A stretch of 64,000 nt of DNA from Magicicada septendecula (taxonomy: Eukaryota; Arthropoda; Insecta; Hemiptera; Cicadidae). Where the stretch lies: positions 115,056,573-115,120,572 of the forward strand of contig CM068367.1 in the NCBI GenBank assembly GCA_034769895.1, written 5' to 3'. Both the position numbers and the translations under genes were made by a program. Below, piece after piece: positions 36,587 to 47,204 of this stretch. Under the pieces are notes generated by a model that was not told where the DNA came from, made no database searches, and was given only the letters and a program-made list of their open reading frames with translations. The number at the start of each line of letters is the position of its first letter. Position 1 is the stretch's first letter.

Positions 36587-36678
36587 CGAGGATTACTGAT
36601 GATGTGACACATGTCATGAAACGCATAAAAAACGCTAGAACGAAGTCACTGACGGATACAAGGTAATTAAATTATTTA
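36505..36678 (+). repeat. PLE-1 3'-terminal repeat (right arm)
   Basis: It follows the end of the coding region and overlaps its last codons. It is matched by the inverted copy at 35573-35750. Outside the arms no clear target duplication is visible. Confidence 0.88.
36590..36630 (+). ncRNA. Decayed hammerhead motif in the PLE-1 right arm
   Basis: CTGATGA, stem II TGACA-CA-TGTCA and GAAAC are present, but the CGCGTC of the left copy reads CGCAT here, which destroys stem III and the cleavage site. It is sense-strand relative to the coding body. Confidence 0.5.
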
Positions 36679-36834
36679 ATTATAGTTGATTTACTGCTTA
36701 CATGTACAAAAACACGAAAAACAACATATTATTTCCCAACTGTACAATATGTTACGAATGTAATACAGAAACTACATTCAAGTTTAGAGTAACTGCATTA
36801 CAACTGGTGGTTTAAAATGGTCATACTAATTATC

Positions 36835-37095
36835 CTCCTCCTCCTATGGGGGTACAGACCGAAGTCCAGCCTTGGCCTCACCTATTCTGACACTTCACCT
36901 CCCTCTCTCTATCAGTAGCAAAGGACTTCCATCCTCGGACTACCAACATCTCTCTTGCATCCACAGCGACAGCATCTTCCCATCTTTTCCTTGCACGGCC
37001 TTTTGGTCTTTTGCCATAAGGACTCTTTTACGTGTTCGTTTGTCATCCATTCTTACAACATGGCCAGCACATTGCAGCTGCCTCAGTTTTACGTA
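36835..37095 (-). pseudogene. Non-LTR RT C-terminal fragment
   Basis: On the minus strand one frame reads KLRQLQCAGHVVRMDDKRTR, then after a frameshift KRPKGRARKRWEDAVAVDAR, EMLVVRGWKSFATDRE and a stop, followed by an untranslated GGAGGAGGAGGA-type tail. It matches the LINE C-terminal pattern 'GH..RM...R..K.......GR.RKRW.DAV..D...L..R.W...A.DR'. Confidence 0.75.
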
Positions 37096-37479
37096 CACTT
37101 ATACCGTTCATATTATTTATATTTAAAAAAAAAGTAGATAAATGAATGCTCTCAACTTTCTGCAGAAAAAAATAATGATTGTTACGGTTTAACGGATACA
37201 TGAGATTTTAAGAAGAACTTAAAAGGCGTAGCGCTTGTTCTAATTGTACCATAAATCTTCTATTCTGCAGCTTCGGAGATCCAGTAATTCTGAAACCACG
37301 GCCATTTACCACAGTTATATTCTCTTTACGTCTCGATCTATAAATTTAAAATGCAGGCTTCAGAACTTCATTGTACATTAACGTAAGCCAACGATGAAGT
37401 GGGGTATGTAGATTCATCGTCTCTACTTCCGTTATTATACTATTTAATTGTATAGAGAATCTTAGATTTTAAAGATAAA

Positions 37480-37960
37480 TCTAAACGCGCACACGAATTA
37501 CGACCCGATGATGGACGCCCGTGTTGATTAAGCGTGACAGTATTGCGTTGCGCTGTTTTGGCGGGGCGTCTTTGCGCCCGAGGCATGATCACAGCATTCG
37601 GATCGCGACCGATGATTGCCAGATGAAAACTATTGCTTGTCATTCTGAAGAGTGCCTAAAACTGGGAAAAGACACGCCAATGAGATTATTCGCTAAATGG
37701 CGACGTAATTTAGGAATGCCATTAATTTTATTTACTTTTGTAGCATTGCCTCTGGTGCCGAGTCGGACAGCAATGCCGTCCCTCTTCGATACAATTGACA
37801 GACGCCTTGGGGCATCGGTTACTTTCCGCGAGGCAGAGAGCCTCCGTGACAATGGTATTCAGAGCCAAGCAGTGTGTTGGAGACATGCATGAGGAGGCAG
37901 GAGTATGCAGACAGGATTGTTAAGTTGCACGCAGACTATTCAGAAAAAGCTTAGTGAGGG
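37480..37960 (+). other. GC-richer block open on both strands, unrecognised
   Basis: A 123-codon plus frame (37521-37892) overlaps a 70-codon and a 67-codon minus frame. The composition is richer in G and C than the flanks. No domain or transposon motif is recognised on either strand, so it is more likely a repeat fragment than a gene. Confidence 0.25.
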
Positions 37961-38214
37961 TGACTTTACGCTGGGTCATTAATAATCTTCCGAGAGCGTG
38001 TGAATGGTTCGCAGGTAGGGTAAGGAAGAAGTAAAGAGAGTTTTAGCTGGCGGACAAACAAAGGCAGCGAGGGTAGAAACTTGAAGACATCTTCGAATTA
38101 TGTAATTTCTGACAAACTGTGAAGATAATGGAAAGGAAGGGAGGGAGTTGGATTGAAATTGTTTCAGCTTCCACACGATGGTGGTCGCTCTTAGCCTCAG
38201 CCTCTTAGGCTCTT

Positions 38215-38430
38215 AGCCTTTGGTGGTAGACCTTTAATTTTTAATGTCTCTTTCTGTTACTGTTAAAGAAAACTAATTTGAAACTTTCTAAAATAAAATC
38301 AGTAATTTTTTTGATCATATAGTACGTCGTACACAGTAGCAATAAGTTCTTCAGTAACAATATACTCGTAGTTATAAGTCCGGATAGGACAATGGTCTCT
38401 CTTTCAAAGCTACTGTGTGGGAATTCATGT
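38215..38430 (+). repeat. Dispersed repeat family D, copy 1
   Basis: It shares 'aaagaaaacta', 'aaataaaatcagtaattt', 'atcata', 'tctctttcaaagc' and the 'gtgtggga' word, in order, with 41230-41440. The second copy keeps a tRNA-like A-box/B-box arrangement, so the family may be a tRNA-derived SINE. Confidence 0.45.
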
Positions 38431-40153
38431 CAGAGTATGTGCCGGGGTTTGCCTAACCCGGCTGTCGAAGGTTTTAGTAAATTAATTTTAAAATAACGCG
38501 AACGCAAGGGTCAGTTAAAGCGACGAGATTTGTACGGCTCCGTTAAAACTGCGCGCGCACTCTGTGGGGAGGTTTGGCTATTTGTTAGATTGTAGTTGTC
38601 TAATTCAGTCACCGACCGGCACTCAAGGAAACAGCAGACCCCTCATCCGAACGGATTGTACTACGCAGTTTTTTCTTCTACTCTGATGGCAGGCTGAATT
38701 TACGAGACTTCCCGGTAAGTGATCATAGCATCTTATTGTGTGAGTCAAAAATAATTAAATTTAATTAACTAAATTTATGCAGCCGTATGAGAAAGACGAA
38801 TGGTTTGGTGCGACCCGGCAGTTTGTATATTAAAAGATTATTTAATGTTCAGTATATACAGCTCATGTTCTTTTTATGATGATTGTATTGTAAGAGTCAC
38901 TGTAATCGTTTCATAGAATGTTATATAAATTATAAGCTAAAGTCAGTGCGTAGGCATGAAGTGAATTGTGCACGTACATGCACCAGATTGCTCGCGTGTT
39001 CCCCTTAATTAACTATGGCAGTAAAAATAACTTGTGAGACCACCCTTAGAGGAAACACTATTAATATTTTAGTTGTGTGCAACTGTGAGTGCCTTGAATG
39101 TGATAATTTTTTGGCAAATTGCAATAATTGTACCACCACGTGGCAATCTAACCTGTTGGATTCTGTCGGCGCGTGTTAAGAGCGCAAGTAACTGTTACTC
39201 TACGCCTTTTAATAATATCTTTTATTTTGTGAATTAATCATCCCATGGTAGATTTTATTACTCTTTAAGCAATTTGCAAAGAAATAATAACCGAAACTTT
39301 GTGCATTTATCTGGAGTTGGTTGAAGGCCCGTTCTGAGGTTATTTACCTGGGAACTTGAGTGGACATTTTTTATGAACAGCATTTCTAATTTTTATGAAT
39401 TACCAGGGTTCTCGCCTAAAGCCGGAGATGCTGGTCTTGCTGATATAACTCCATCTTCATCAGCCATGAACCATCATACACGCACCTGTTCGGAGGAGGG
39501 AGTTTGGTGAACCAACTCAAGATGTATCACATGCTCATCATAATTAAGGTGATATGAACTCTTTTATTTTTTGTTGGCCGGGCCTGCCGTGTTCCTGATT
39601 CACAGTTTAAATTTTTGTTTGAAACCATGTGCCCAAGTGGCTAGACAGTCTGCTATAGGGTGTGTCAGCTGAACATTCATTCTGAACATTATGTGACTTT
39701 AATAATTTAATTTCCTAAAACTAAGTACTATGTTTGTAATTGTGTGCTGCACTGGGGGAGCGTGCTAGAGATTTTTTTTTACACTTAAATATTTTCATAT
39801 ATAGCCAGTAGTCATTACTATGCTTACTACAAAAATTTATGTCACATGTTAGGGGTTCTGTTCCGGCTGGTTCAGAACGGGGTTCATATTTTAATTTCAT
39901 TTTGGTTTAACATGTAAGGGCTAGGGGTGTTTCGTTTTCTTTTTTTTTAGGCGGTTTTCGGGGGATAAAAGGGGACATAGTTTTTGCCAGGCACATGTTC
40001 ATGCAGTTTAAGGCAGGTTTGATTCCTGTCACACATGGTTAAGTACAGGCTGGCGCGCTCCCACATTTGCTAGGATACAACAGTCAGTTATTATAAACTC
40101 ATTTACATACAGCCATCCGGCTTTAACAGAAAAGAACTTTCATATTTTTCTGG

Positions 40154-40258
40154 GCATATACTGATTAATTTTTTTGATCTTGTAAAAGCATATACTGATT
40201 AATTTTTTGACATTGTAAAAGCATATACTAATTCATGTATCCATCTGGATTTGTAAAA
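40154..40258 (+). repeat. Three-copy tandem repeat of about 34 bp
   Basis: Three successive units begin GCATATACTGATTAATTTTT (the third diverged) and end in TTGTAAAA. They lie inside the candidate LTR. Confidence 0.75.
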
Positions 40259-40731
40259 CAAAATTAACGTTTTATAAATTCATACCAATTGCTTAAAATC
40301 AGGTGTTCAGGATTTTTCTCATTTATGTGATGTCTCAGAAACTTAAAGAATTTCATATGCTCATGGTGGGGCGATTATCAGATGCTATCTATACATATGG
40401 GCGGTCCGGTCTCTCTTATGGTTTATGAGTGATTATCATCCTTAGGGGTTTTTCTTATTTATTTAAATTAATGGAAATTGATGAATGACGGTGACTGAAG
40501 GGCGAACATTTATGATTGCCGGTTTTAGGGCTTGGTAGAAACACTAGGAATTATTCCATGCGTATACCAAGTATTAGTATTTGGTATGCGTATTCCAAGG
40601 GTATTAGGTGTTTATAATATATGTCTATAATTATGAGTGTATGTGTCTTTATGTTTCTGTACGTGTTGTCAATGTTAAATGTTAGTCACAAAAAGGGGGA
40701 AAATTATATAATTACTGAATATTGTCGGATA

Positions 40732-40734
<3 letters not shown>

Positions 40735-40774
<40 letters not shown>
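40735..40774. repeat. (TA)n microsatellite
   Basis: An uninterrupted AT tract of about 18 units near the 3' end of the candidate LTR. Confidence 0.95.
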
Positions 40775-40777
<3 letters not shown>

Positions 40778-41229
40778 AATTACTGATATACAGACCTTGT
40801 CTTTTGACACTATTAAGGATATGGGACTTATTTATTTATTATGTATTTTGTGGGTTATTCCTGATATTATGTGACAATTATGTGATAATTTGTGATTTAC
40901 ATGTAACGAATTATGGGGTACAATAAAAGTTGTTATTGTTAGATTACAGCCGAGTTTCATTGCAAGTCCCGTCATACTGGACCCAGCGCATTTTGGCTTC
41001 TCTAGGCTCGGGCCTAGTTTTAAATAACTTGTGGCTTCTCTTTCAAAAAAATATAAATACAAAAAAAAATAAAAAAAAATAAATTTATATACAACATAAA
41101 AAGGAAAGAGGGGTCACAAGTAGATTGTTTCTCATACAAATGTTTCTTCTGCCTGAATAAATAAATTATATAAGCATCTGAGTTAATTACGTCTTGAATA
41201 ATTTAAGGAATAATGAATTCACATATTTT

Positions 41230-41440
41230 TAACGTCTGTTGCAATTGCTATAAAGAAAACTACCTTCAAACTTCTACCTACAAAATAAAATCAGTAATTT
41301 CTCTGAAATCATAACACATGTTTCCTATCGTTTACATTAACAACAGAGTGATAAGTGTGGATATCGCGATGGTAAGTGGAGTCTCTTTCAAAGCGAGGCG
41401 TGTGGAATCGAATCTATATCAGGGTGAATCGTTTCTTATA
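41230..41440 (+). repeat. Dispersed repeat family D, copy 2, SINE-like
   Basis: Besides its match to 38215-38430, the segment 'gcgatggtaagtggagtctc' resembles an RNA polymerase III A box, and GGAATCGAATC about 35 bp later resembles a B box. The segment does not fold into a full tRNA by eye. A tRNA-derived SINE head is possible. Confidence 0.4.
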
Positions 41441-41449
41441 ACGATGGGT

Positions 41450-41855
41450 CAACTCGAATTCTGGTTTCACCCAGCCCTAATGAGTGAAAGCTATCATCAA
41501 CTGGTGTAGTTGAAATCGATCTGGAATGAAGCCCCAATCATATTTTAATCTCAGCACATGTATATCGAGCAGTTAAAATAACTTTCTCTTACGTACACTG
41601 AAACATAACCCTGTATAAAATATGAATGAAGCTTATTTAACTAGTAATACAGAAATAGCATATATTTAAGCTATATTTATTTTTTCTTAGTTCATGAATC
41701 ATTACTAAATACGTGTCACATAAGTAATTAATTTACGTAGAATTTAATCAATAAATATCATTCAGAATGATTTATAGATAGCTTCCATGTTCTGAAACTA
41801 ATTAATGGCATAGTCATAATTAGTGACTCACACTGAGTCACACACGCCCGAGCGA

Positions 41856-41912
<57 letters not shown>

Positions 41913-43490
41913 AACTATTTCATATTAAAAGAGAGGTGATTTGCAGAGGGAGCGTCATTTGTTTGTTAACACACAATAACCCCAGTTGTTTGCATACAAA
42001 ACATTTGTCCTTAATATTTCCAAATTAAATTAATTGTCCATGGAATTCCAGTGGCAATAATAATTACAATTTTCCTACTACTACTATAATAATAATTATT
42101 ATTATTATTGTGTGTTTATTAATTAATACTGCTACTACTATTACTAGTAACAATATTAATGATAAACGTTTTAATTCTAATATGTAGGCGATTAACGGAT
42201 GACTTGGTCCAATATAACTTAATTAGATACGTAATTTATTTGCGATAAATATTCGACATTAAAACCTTCCTTCCATATTAATTAGGACTGTTAATCACAC
42301 AGAGAAGAGCGACACATTGTTTACAGGTAATAATAATTACAAAAATACGATAAAAATACTTAAAACTAGCAAACCTAATACCTAGGATAACGTTTGTGTC
42401 AAGTTGAGCTGTCTGTGAAGAAGTTAACACAAACGTGTGAACACCTCACCGCTTGGTCTAGTCAAAGCAAAGTGTAACGAGTTTATTTTTATTGTCTTCC
42501 CTATAAAACTCAAGGCTTGTGCCGATATTTTCGTTATTACATGTACAGTTTATGCTGTATTCGTATCGTTTTCAAGATGTAATAATGGTTTACATTGCCC
42601 GACCAATAGTTTGGCTCAAAACGTAATCTGACTCTCTGCTTTGTAGTTCACTTTTATTTAAGTAGTACACTGGTACTAAATATAGTCCACTTTTATTTAA
42701 ATATTCACTTTTATAACTATTCCCGAAATTTGGATTTTTTTTTACATTTGAAGTTCATTTCAACTTCGAATAGTATGGGACTATCAACCACGATTCCTCT
42801 CAAAAATGGTTTGAAACTCGAAACTACAGAGTGTGGCAAAAACAGGCATTTTTGAATGGAACAAAACTGATATATTTATAATTATTAAAAAACCTACAAA
42901 GACATATATTGCTCCCTTATGTCCTAAGACACACACACACACACACACACACACTAGGTATATGGTACAGTATACTATTTAATATACAGTAGTACAGTAC
43001 ATAGTGGGGTACACAATACTATACAGAATATGGTAGGTTCCATCAGCTGGATTGGGACGTTTATGAATCTTGTACGATATGGTTTTTGAACTCAGCAGTG
43101 GTGCGTGGGTGCGTTGCACATACCCTGTCTCTAAGGTACCCCTACAGAAAATAATCACAAACTGACAAGGCTGTTGATCTAGGGACACGAAACGTCACTT
43201 ATTCCTGAACAGGATGCAGTTTCCGAAATTTCTTTATATGATTTTCACTAAAATTCCAGCGTAATGAGACAAATAGCCGCCTTGCTGAAATTAAAACGGC
43301 CCATCTGAAGAAAAGTATGCAAGTTGAGGTGCGACGAAAGTGTCTGTCATGTCGGTAAACCTGTGAGATGTTGTTTGTTTTTGCAACCTACCCCCCGGTT
43401 GCTTGTTTTTGCTCATCCTCGAATAAGTAAGGGTCGATTATCCCCACTGAAGAGACCGCATAACGGCAGGTTTGCTTATTCACAAAACAA
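41450..43490. other. Non-coding stretch with two CA microsatellites
   Basis: (CA)n tracts are at 41858-41911 and 42929-42954, and there is ATT/TAT-rich low-complexity DNA at 42085-42115. The remaining DNA is AT-rich and without motif-bearing frames. The last 100 bp before the minisatellite show no relation to its unit. Confidence 0.55.
41858..41911. repeat. (CA)n microsatellite
   Basis: About 27 uninterrupted CA units. Confidence 0.95.
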
Positions 43491-43508
43491 CTAAGATCGA
43501 CCTGACAC

Positions 43509-46074
43509 GTCGCACAAACTGCGGAAGAGGCTGCTACGACTGCTACATGTCGCACAAACTGCGGAAGAGGCTGCTACGACTGCTACATGTCGCACAAACT
43601 GCGGAAGAGGGTGCTACGACTGCTACATGTCGCACAAACTGCGGAAGAGGGTGCTACGACTGCTACATGTCGCACAAACTGCGGAAGAGGGTGCTACGAC
43701 TGCTACATGTCGCACAAACTGCGGAAGAGGCTGCTACGACTGCTGCATGTCGCACAAACTGCGGTAGAGGCTGCTACGACTGCTACATGTCGCACAAACT
43801 GCGGAAGAGGGTGCTACGACTGCTGCATGTCGCACAAACTGCGGAAGAAGGTGCTACGACTGCTGCATGTCGCTCAAACTGCGGAAGAGGGTGCTACGAC
43901 TGCTACATGTCGCACAAACTGCGGAAGAGGCTGCTACGACTGCTGCATGTCGCACAAACTGCGGAAGAGGGTGCTACGACTGCTGCATGTCGCACAAACT
44001 GCGGAAGAGGGTGCTACGACTGCTACATGTCGCACAAACTGCGGAAGAGGGTGCTACGACTGCTGCATGTCGCACAAACTGCGGAAGAAGCTGCTACGAC
44101 TGCTGCATGTCGCACAAACTGCGGAAGAGGGTGCTACGACTGCTACATGTCGCACAAACTGCGGAAGAGGCTGCTACGACTGCTGCATGTCGCACAAACT
44201 GCGGAAGAGGGTGCTTCGACTGCTGCATGTCGCACAAACTGCGGAAGAGGGTGCTACGACTGCTGCATGTCGCACAAACTGCGGAAGAGGGTGCTACGAC
44301 TGCTGCATGTCGCACAAACTGCGGAAGAGGGTGCTACGACTGCTCCATGTCGCACAAACTGCGGAAGAGGCTGCTACGACTGCTGCATGTCGCACAAACT
44401 GCGGAAGAGGGTGCTACGACTGCTGCATGTCGCACAAAGTGCGGAAGAGGGTGCTACGACTGCTACATGTCGCACAAACTGCGGAAGAGGGTGCTACGAC
44501 TGCTACATGTCGCACAAACTGCGGAAGAGGCTGCTACGACTGCTGCATGTCGCACAAACTGCGGAAGAGGGTGCTTCGACTGCTGCATGTCGCACAAACT
44601 GCGGAAGAGGGTGCTACGACTGCTGCATGTCGCACAAACTGCGGAAGAGGGTGCTACGACTGCTGCATGTCGCACAAACTGCGGAAGAGGGTGCTACGAC
44701 TGCTCCATGTCGCACAAACTGCGGAAGAGGCTGCTACGACTGCTGCATGTCGCACAAACTGCGGAAGAGGGTGCTACGACTGCTGCATGTCGCACAAACT
44801 GCGGAAGAGGGTGCTACGACTGCTACATGTCGCACAAAATGCGGAAGAGGGTGCTACGACTGCTACATGTCGCACAAACTGCGGAAGAGGCTGCTACGAC
44901 TGCTGCATGTCGCACAAACTGCGGTAGAGGCTGCTACGACTGCTACATGTCGCACAAACTGCGGAAGAGGGTGCTACGACTGCTGCATGTCGCACAAACT
45001 GCGGAAGAAGGTGCTACGACTGCTGCATGTCGCTCAAACTGCGGAAGAGGGTGCTACGACTGCTACATGTCGCACAAACTGCGGAAGAGGCTGCTACGAC
45101 TGCTGCATGTCGCACAAACTGCGGAAGAGGGTGCTACGACTGCTGCATGTCGCACAAACTGCGGAAGAGGGTGCTACGACTGCTACATGTCGCACAAACT
45201 GCGGAAGAGGGTGCTACGACTGCTGCATGTCGCACAAACTGCGGAAGAAGCTGCTACGACTGCTGCATGTCGCACAAACTGCGGAAGAGGGTGCTACGAC
45301 TGCTACATGTCGCACAAACTGCGGAAGAGGCTGCTACGACTGCTGCATGTCCCACAAACTGCGGAAGAGGGTGCTTCGACTGCTGCATGTCGCACAAACT
45401 GCGGAAGAGGGTGCTACGACTGCTGCATGTCGCAAAAACTGCGGAAGAGGGTGCTACGACTGCTACATGTCGCACAAACTGCGGAAAAGGGTGCTACGAC
45501 TGCTGCATGTCGCACAAACTGCGGAAGAGGCTGCTACGACTGCTGCATGTCGCACAAACTGCGGAAGAGGGTGCTACGACTGCTACATGTCGCACAAACT
45601 GCGGAAGAGGGTGCTACGACTGCTGCATGTCGCACAAACTGCGGAAGAGGGTGCTACGACTGCTACATGTCGCACAAACTGCGGAAGAGGCTGCTACGAC
45701 TGCTACATGTCGCACAAACTGCGGAAGAGGGTGCTACGACAGCTACATGTCGCACAAACTGCGGAAGAGGCTGCTACGACTGCTGCATATCGCACAAACT
45801 GCGGAAGAGGGTGCTACGACTGCTGCATGTCGCACAAACTGCGGAAGAGGGTGCTACGACTGCTGCATGTCGCAAAAACTGCGGAAGAGGGTGCTACGAC
45901 TGCTACATGTCGCACAAACTGCGGAAGAGGGTGCTACGACTGCTGCATGTCGCACAAATTGCGGAAGAGGGTGCTACGACTGCTGCATGTCGCACAAACT
46001 GCGGAAGAGGGTGCTACGACTGCTACATGTCGCACAAACTGCGGAAGAGGGTGCTACGACTGCTACATGTCGCA
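43509..46074 (+). repeat. 40-bp minisatellite, about 64 units
   Basis: The unit is TGTCGCACAAACTGCGGAAG followed by AGGGTGCTACGACTGCTACA. About 64 head-to-tail copies fill the interval with no length variants that I could find. Units differ mainly at two sites: G/C in 'agg(g/c)tgc' and A/G in 'gct(a/g)catg'. Because 40 is not a multiple of 3 and the unit has no stop in any plus frame, all three plus frames stay open for hundreds of codons, giving false 908-, 754- and 446-residue proteins built from three rotating 13-14-residue peptides. Rare variants recur at 360-bp and 1160-bp spacings, showing higher-order duplication. Confidence 0.97.
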
Positions 46075-46327
46075 GATACGTATTTTACATTTAATTTACG
46101 TACTCAGCTGGCCATTTTACCAATTTTCTAACATTTTAGTAATAAAAGAATTTATGAATCAAGTTTCAAGTAATTTACGTTTATCATGTAGCCTGTAATA
46201 ATTATTTGATTATTACATTGACATGTTGATTATCATCATCATCTGCAAGGATTAAACGAAGGAGGTTTCTTCCTAATCAGGAAGAGCTGGTTCGTCTGGT
46301 CACTCCAGCGCTTCTTCGGACGTCCCG

Positions 46328-46525
46328 CACCTCTCCGGCCCTTCGGCTTATAGTTCCATAGTTGTTTGGGAATGCGGCAGTCATCCATTCGGACACCTCT
46401 CCGGCCCTTCGGCTTATAGTTCCATAGTTGTTTGGGGATGCGGCAGTCATCCATTCGGACACGTCTCCGGCCCTTCGGCTTATAGTTCCATAGTTGTTTG
46501 GGGATGCGGCAGTCATCCATTCGGC
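46328..46525 (-). repeat. 66-bp tandem repeat, three copies, in frame
   Basis: Units at 46328-46393, 46394-46459 and 46460-46525 differ at only a few bases. 66 is a multiple of 3, so the RT frame stays open through all three. The single-copy version survives at 58370-58430, showing that the triplication is specific to this copy. Confidence 0.92.
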
Positions 46526-46997
46526 AAAGATGTTCCCACCAATTAAGCCGATACTCATAATATTCAGTTCCTGCTGTATATCTGTGTTTCTTCTATGATC
46601 ATGGAGAGTATACCCTGCCACGTGCCTGAGAAATCTCATTTCAGCTGCTTGGATACGACTGGTCTGGCCTTTCGTTAAAGTCCAATTCTCAGGCCCATAA
46701 AGAAGTGTGGGAAGAGCCATCACCTTGTAGAGTTTTAGGCGTGTTTCTTTACTTGCTGACTTAAGAGTTCCCTTGATGGTCCCGCACATAAGGTTGAACT
46801 TATGCAACTTATTCACAACGGCGTTGCTTGTATTATAAGACACAGTGTAGCCCAAGTATTCAAAATTTTTTACTTGTTCCAGGGCAGTACCATCTATAAC
46901 AACTTTTTCCCGTACGGGATCAGTTCCACGAAAAGCCATCACCTTGGTCTTAGGTGTGGATATTTGTACTCCAGAGTCTTTGCAGATTAGATTTAAA

Positions 46998-47045
46998 AAT
47001 CTGCAGTCTGCAACTCGCAACCTGCAGGTTGCGATCTGCAATCTG
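46998..47045. repeat. Short palindromic insertion inside the RT frame
   Basis: 'ctgcagtctgcaactcgcaa' and 'ttgcgatctgcaatctg' are imperfect inverse copies around CCTGCAGG. In the protein it adds RLQIATCRLRVADCRFL between the FADD block and PKTK. Confidence 0.65.
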
Positions 47046-47204
47046 TTTTCCGAGTTCGACAGAATACCCTGATCGTCCGCAAACAACAAAATGTCAATTA
47101 CAGAGTGGCCAATCGTAAAATGCTCCGGAAGACACATCTGTTCTCACAATTATACTTTTTAATTATAATTATTAATAATAAATATTATTTGTTATTTATA
47201 CAAA

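Larger units (their letters stand above)
35573..36678 (+). mobile_element. Penelope-like element PLE-1, 5'-truncated, with an inverted 3'-end copy upstream
   Basis: The element ends in a 3' block (36505-36678) with a sense-strand hammerhead motif. A nearly identical inverted copy of that block (35573-35750) sits upstream and joins the coding body directly at the codon for the aspartate of DSHHPYSQKMAAYN (35756). The body keeps only the last part of the polyprotein: the region after the RT palm and the GIY-YIG endonuclease. It belongs to the same subfamily as PLE-3. Confidence 0.88.
38438..40968 (+). mobile_element. Candidate long LTR (2.5 kb), plus strand
   Basis: It starts TGTGCCGGGGTTTGCCTAAC and ends ...GCAAGTCCCGTCA; immediately after comes TACTGGACCCAGCGC, whose TGG start could be a primer-binding site. 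AATAAAA lies at 40922, just before the end, as in an LTR R/U5. A donor-like CCGGTAAGTG lies at about 38711. There is no coding frame. Boundaries are chosen on TG...CA and the context only; no second LTR is in the window. Confidence 0.35.
46275..47150 (-). pseudogene. Non-LTR RT 3' half with internal tandem duplication, broken
   Basis: A single 286-codon minus frame reads DILLFADDQGIL (catalytic FADD), VQISTPKTKVMAFRG, FEYLGYTVSYNTS, KSASKETRLKLYKVMALPTL, LYGPENWTLTKGQTSRIQAA and EMRFLRHVAGYTLHDHRRN. It then enters a 22-residue unit (EWMTAASPNNYGTISRRAGE) repeated three times. The 5' end, with the endonuclease and early RT motifs, is missing; similarity stops about 47150, at a palindromic repeat. 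Between FADD and PKTK there is an odd extra segment caused by a small palindrome (46998-47045). The tail at 46225-46245 carries a TGATGATGATAAT-type microsatellite. Confidence 0.88.

Noticed and set aside
37521..37892. 123-codon ORF as a host gene
   Set aside because: Open on both strands in a GC-richer patch, with no recognised domain; kept only as an unrecognised block.
41370..41430. Functional tRNA gene
   Set aside because: A-box- and B-box-like words are present but no cloverleaf or anticodon arm can be drawn; treated as a possible SINE head.
43170..43200. Hammerhead motif near CACGAAACGTCAC
   Set aside because: The upstream sequence is CTGACAAG, not CTGANGA, and stem II is absent.
43509..46074. 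CRISPR array
   Set aside because: The units are contiguous with no unique spacers, and the genome context is eukaryotic.
43472..46198. A 908-residue Cys/Arg-rich protein (and 754-, 446- and 355-residue relatives in other frames)
   Set aside because: All are readings of one 40-bp tandem repeat that has no stop in any plus frame. Overlapping open frames on both strands, no codon-position bias in variants and no separate domain argue against a gene.
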